21,138 nt of DNA. It comes from Thermoplasmata archaeon. GTDB lineage: Archaea; Thermoplasmatota; Thermoplasmata; Thermoplasmatales; GCA-001856825. Both the position numbers and the translations under genes were made by a program. Positions 21,095 to 21,138 of this stretch are shown one piece after another. How positions within the stretch are numbered: position 1 is the first letter of the stretch; each line of letters starts with the position of its first letter. The stretch is taken from NCBI GenBank assembly GCA_021831005.1, contig JAKBNO010000053.1, forward strand, positions 1 to 21,138, given 5' to 3'. The notes under the pieces are model-generated. The model made no database searches. It was given only the letters and a program-made list of their open reading frames with translations, and had not been told where the DNA came from.

Positions 21095-21138
21095 ATGGTG
21101 CGGGTAACTTCCGTTCTCGAAACATTATGCACTGTTGT
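21095..21138 (+). other. Possible start of a gene running off the right edge
   Basis: ATG at 21095 opens a frame MVRVTSVLETLCTVV to the window end, with a plus-strand TATA at 21058-21065 about 33 bp upstream. A minus-strand frame ending at TAA 21048-21050 is also open across the edge. Too little sequence to choose between them. Confidence 0.2.

Noticed and set aside
1..21138. CRISPR array, prophage or defence island
   Set aside because: No regularly spaced repeats, no integrase, capsid, restriction or toxin-antitoxin genes were seen on either strand.

Overview
The window is archaeal chromosome and most resembles the Thermoplasmatales. The evidence is a 50S ribosomal protein L15e gene, a split glycine dehydrogenase (gcvPA/gcvPB), an adenosine-specific kinase of the archaeal COG1839 type, a Toprim protein of the UPF0292 type, a tRNA-Leu without encoded CCA, and AT-rich TATA elements placed 25-28 bp upstream of start codons. 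The last feature indicates mostly leaderless transcripts, many starting with GTG. G+C looks moderate, in the low forties percent by eye. No species assignment is possible from sequence alone.

Layout, left to right. The window opens inside a secernin-type C69 dipeptidase gene (minus strand; its 3' part lies off the left edge). A gene-poor gap follows, then an ABC exporter pair (ATPase and permease overlapping by 11 bp), a decayed short-chain dehydrogenase C-terminus, an M20 amidohydrolase and an S9 prolyl-oligopeptidase-type peptidase. Next come four minus-strand genes: an FMN-binding split-barrel protein, a D-2-hydroxyacid dehydrogenase, a pirin and a metallo-beta-lactamase-fold hydrolase. 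Divergent from the last is an orphan protein with a helix-turn-helix-like N-terminus and coiled coils. Then follow a minus-strand pair (NTF2-like protein plus a PEP mutase/isocitrate lyase homologue), an EamA transporter, tRNA-Leu(CAA), and gcvPB/gcvPA joined with no gap. A strongly deleted IS200/IS605-type tnpB relic with its right-end hairpin sits between gcvPA and an MFS transporter. The MFS gene is coupled by an ATGA overlap to a small zinc-knuckle protein. That small gene converges on, and overlaps, a three-gene minus-strand operon (adenosine-specific kinase, methyltransferase, Toprim protein). A short unknown protein diverges from this operon and runs into the end of the L15e gene.

Functionally this is a housekeeping and catabolic region: peptide and amide hydrolysis (C69, M20, S9), glycine decarboxylation, small-molecule redox and carbon metabolism, export and uptake transporters, and translation. 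Accessory traces are limited to the tnpB relic and the dehydrogenase pseudogene. There is no CRISPR array, prophage or obvious defence island. The least explained items are the HTH/coiled-coil orphan, the MFS/zinc-knuckle pair, the short protein at 20097-20453, the PEP-mutase homologue lacking an expected acidic residue, and a perfect inverted repeat over the pirin TATA box.
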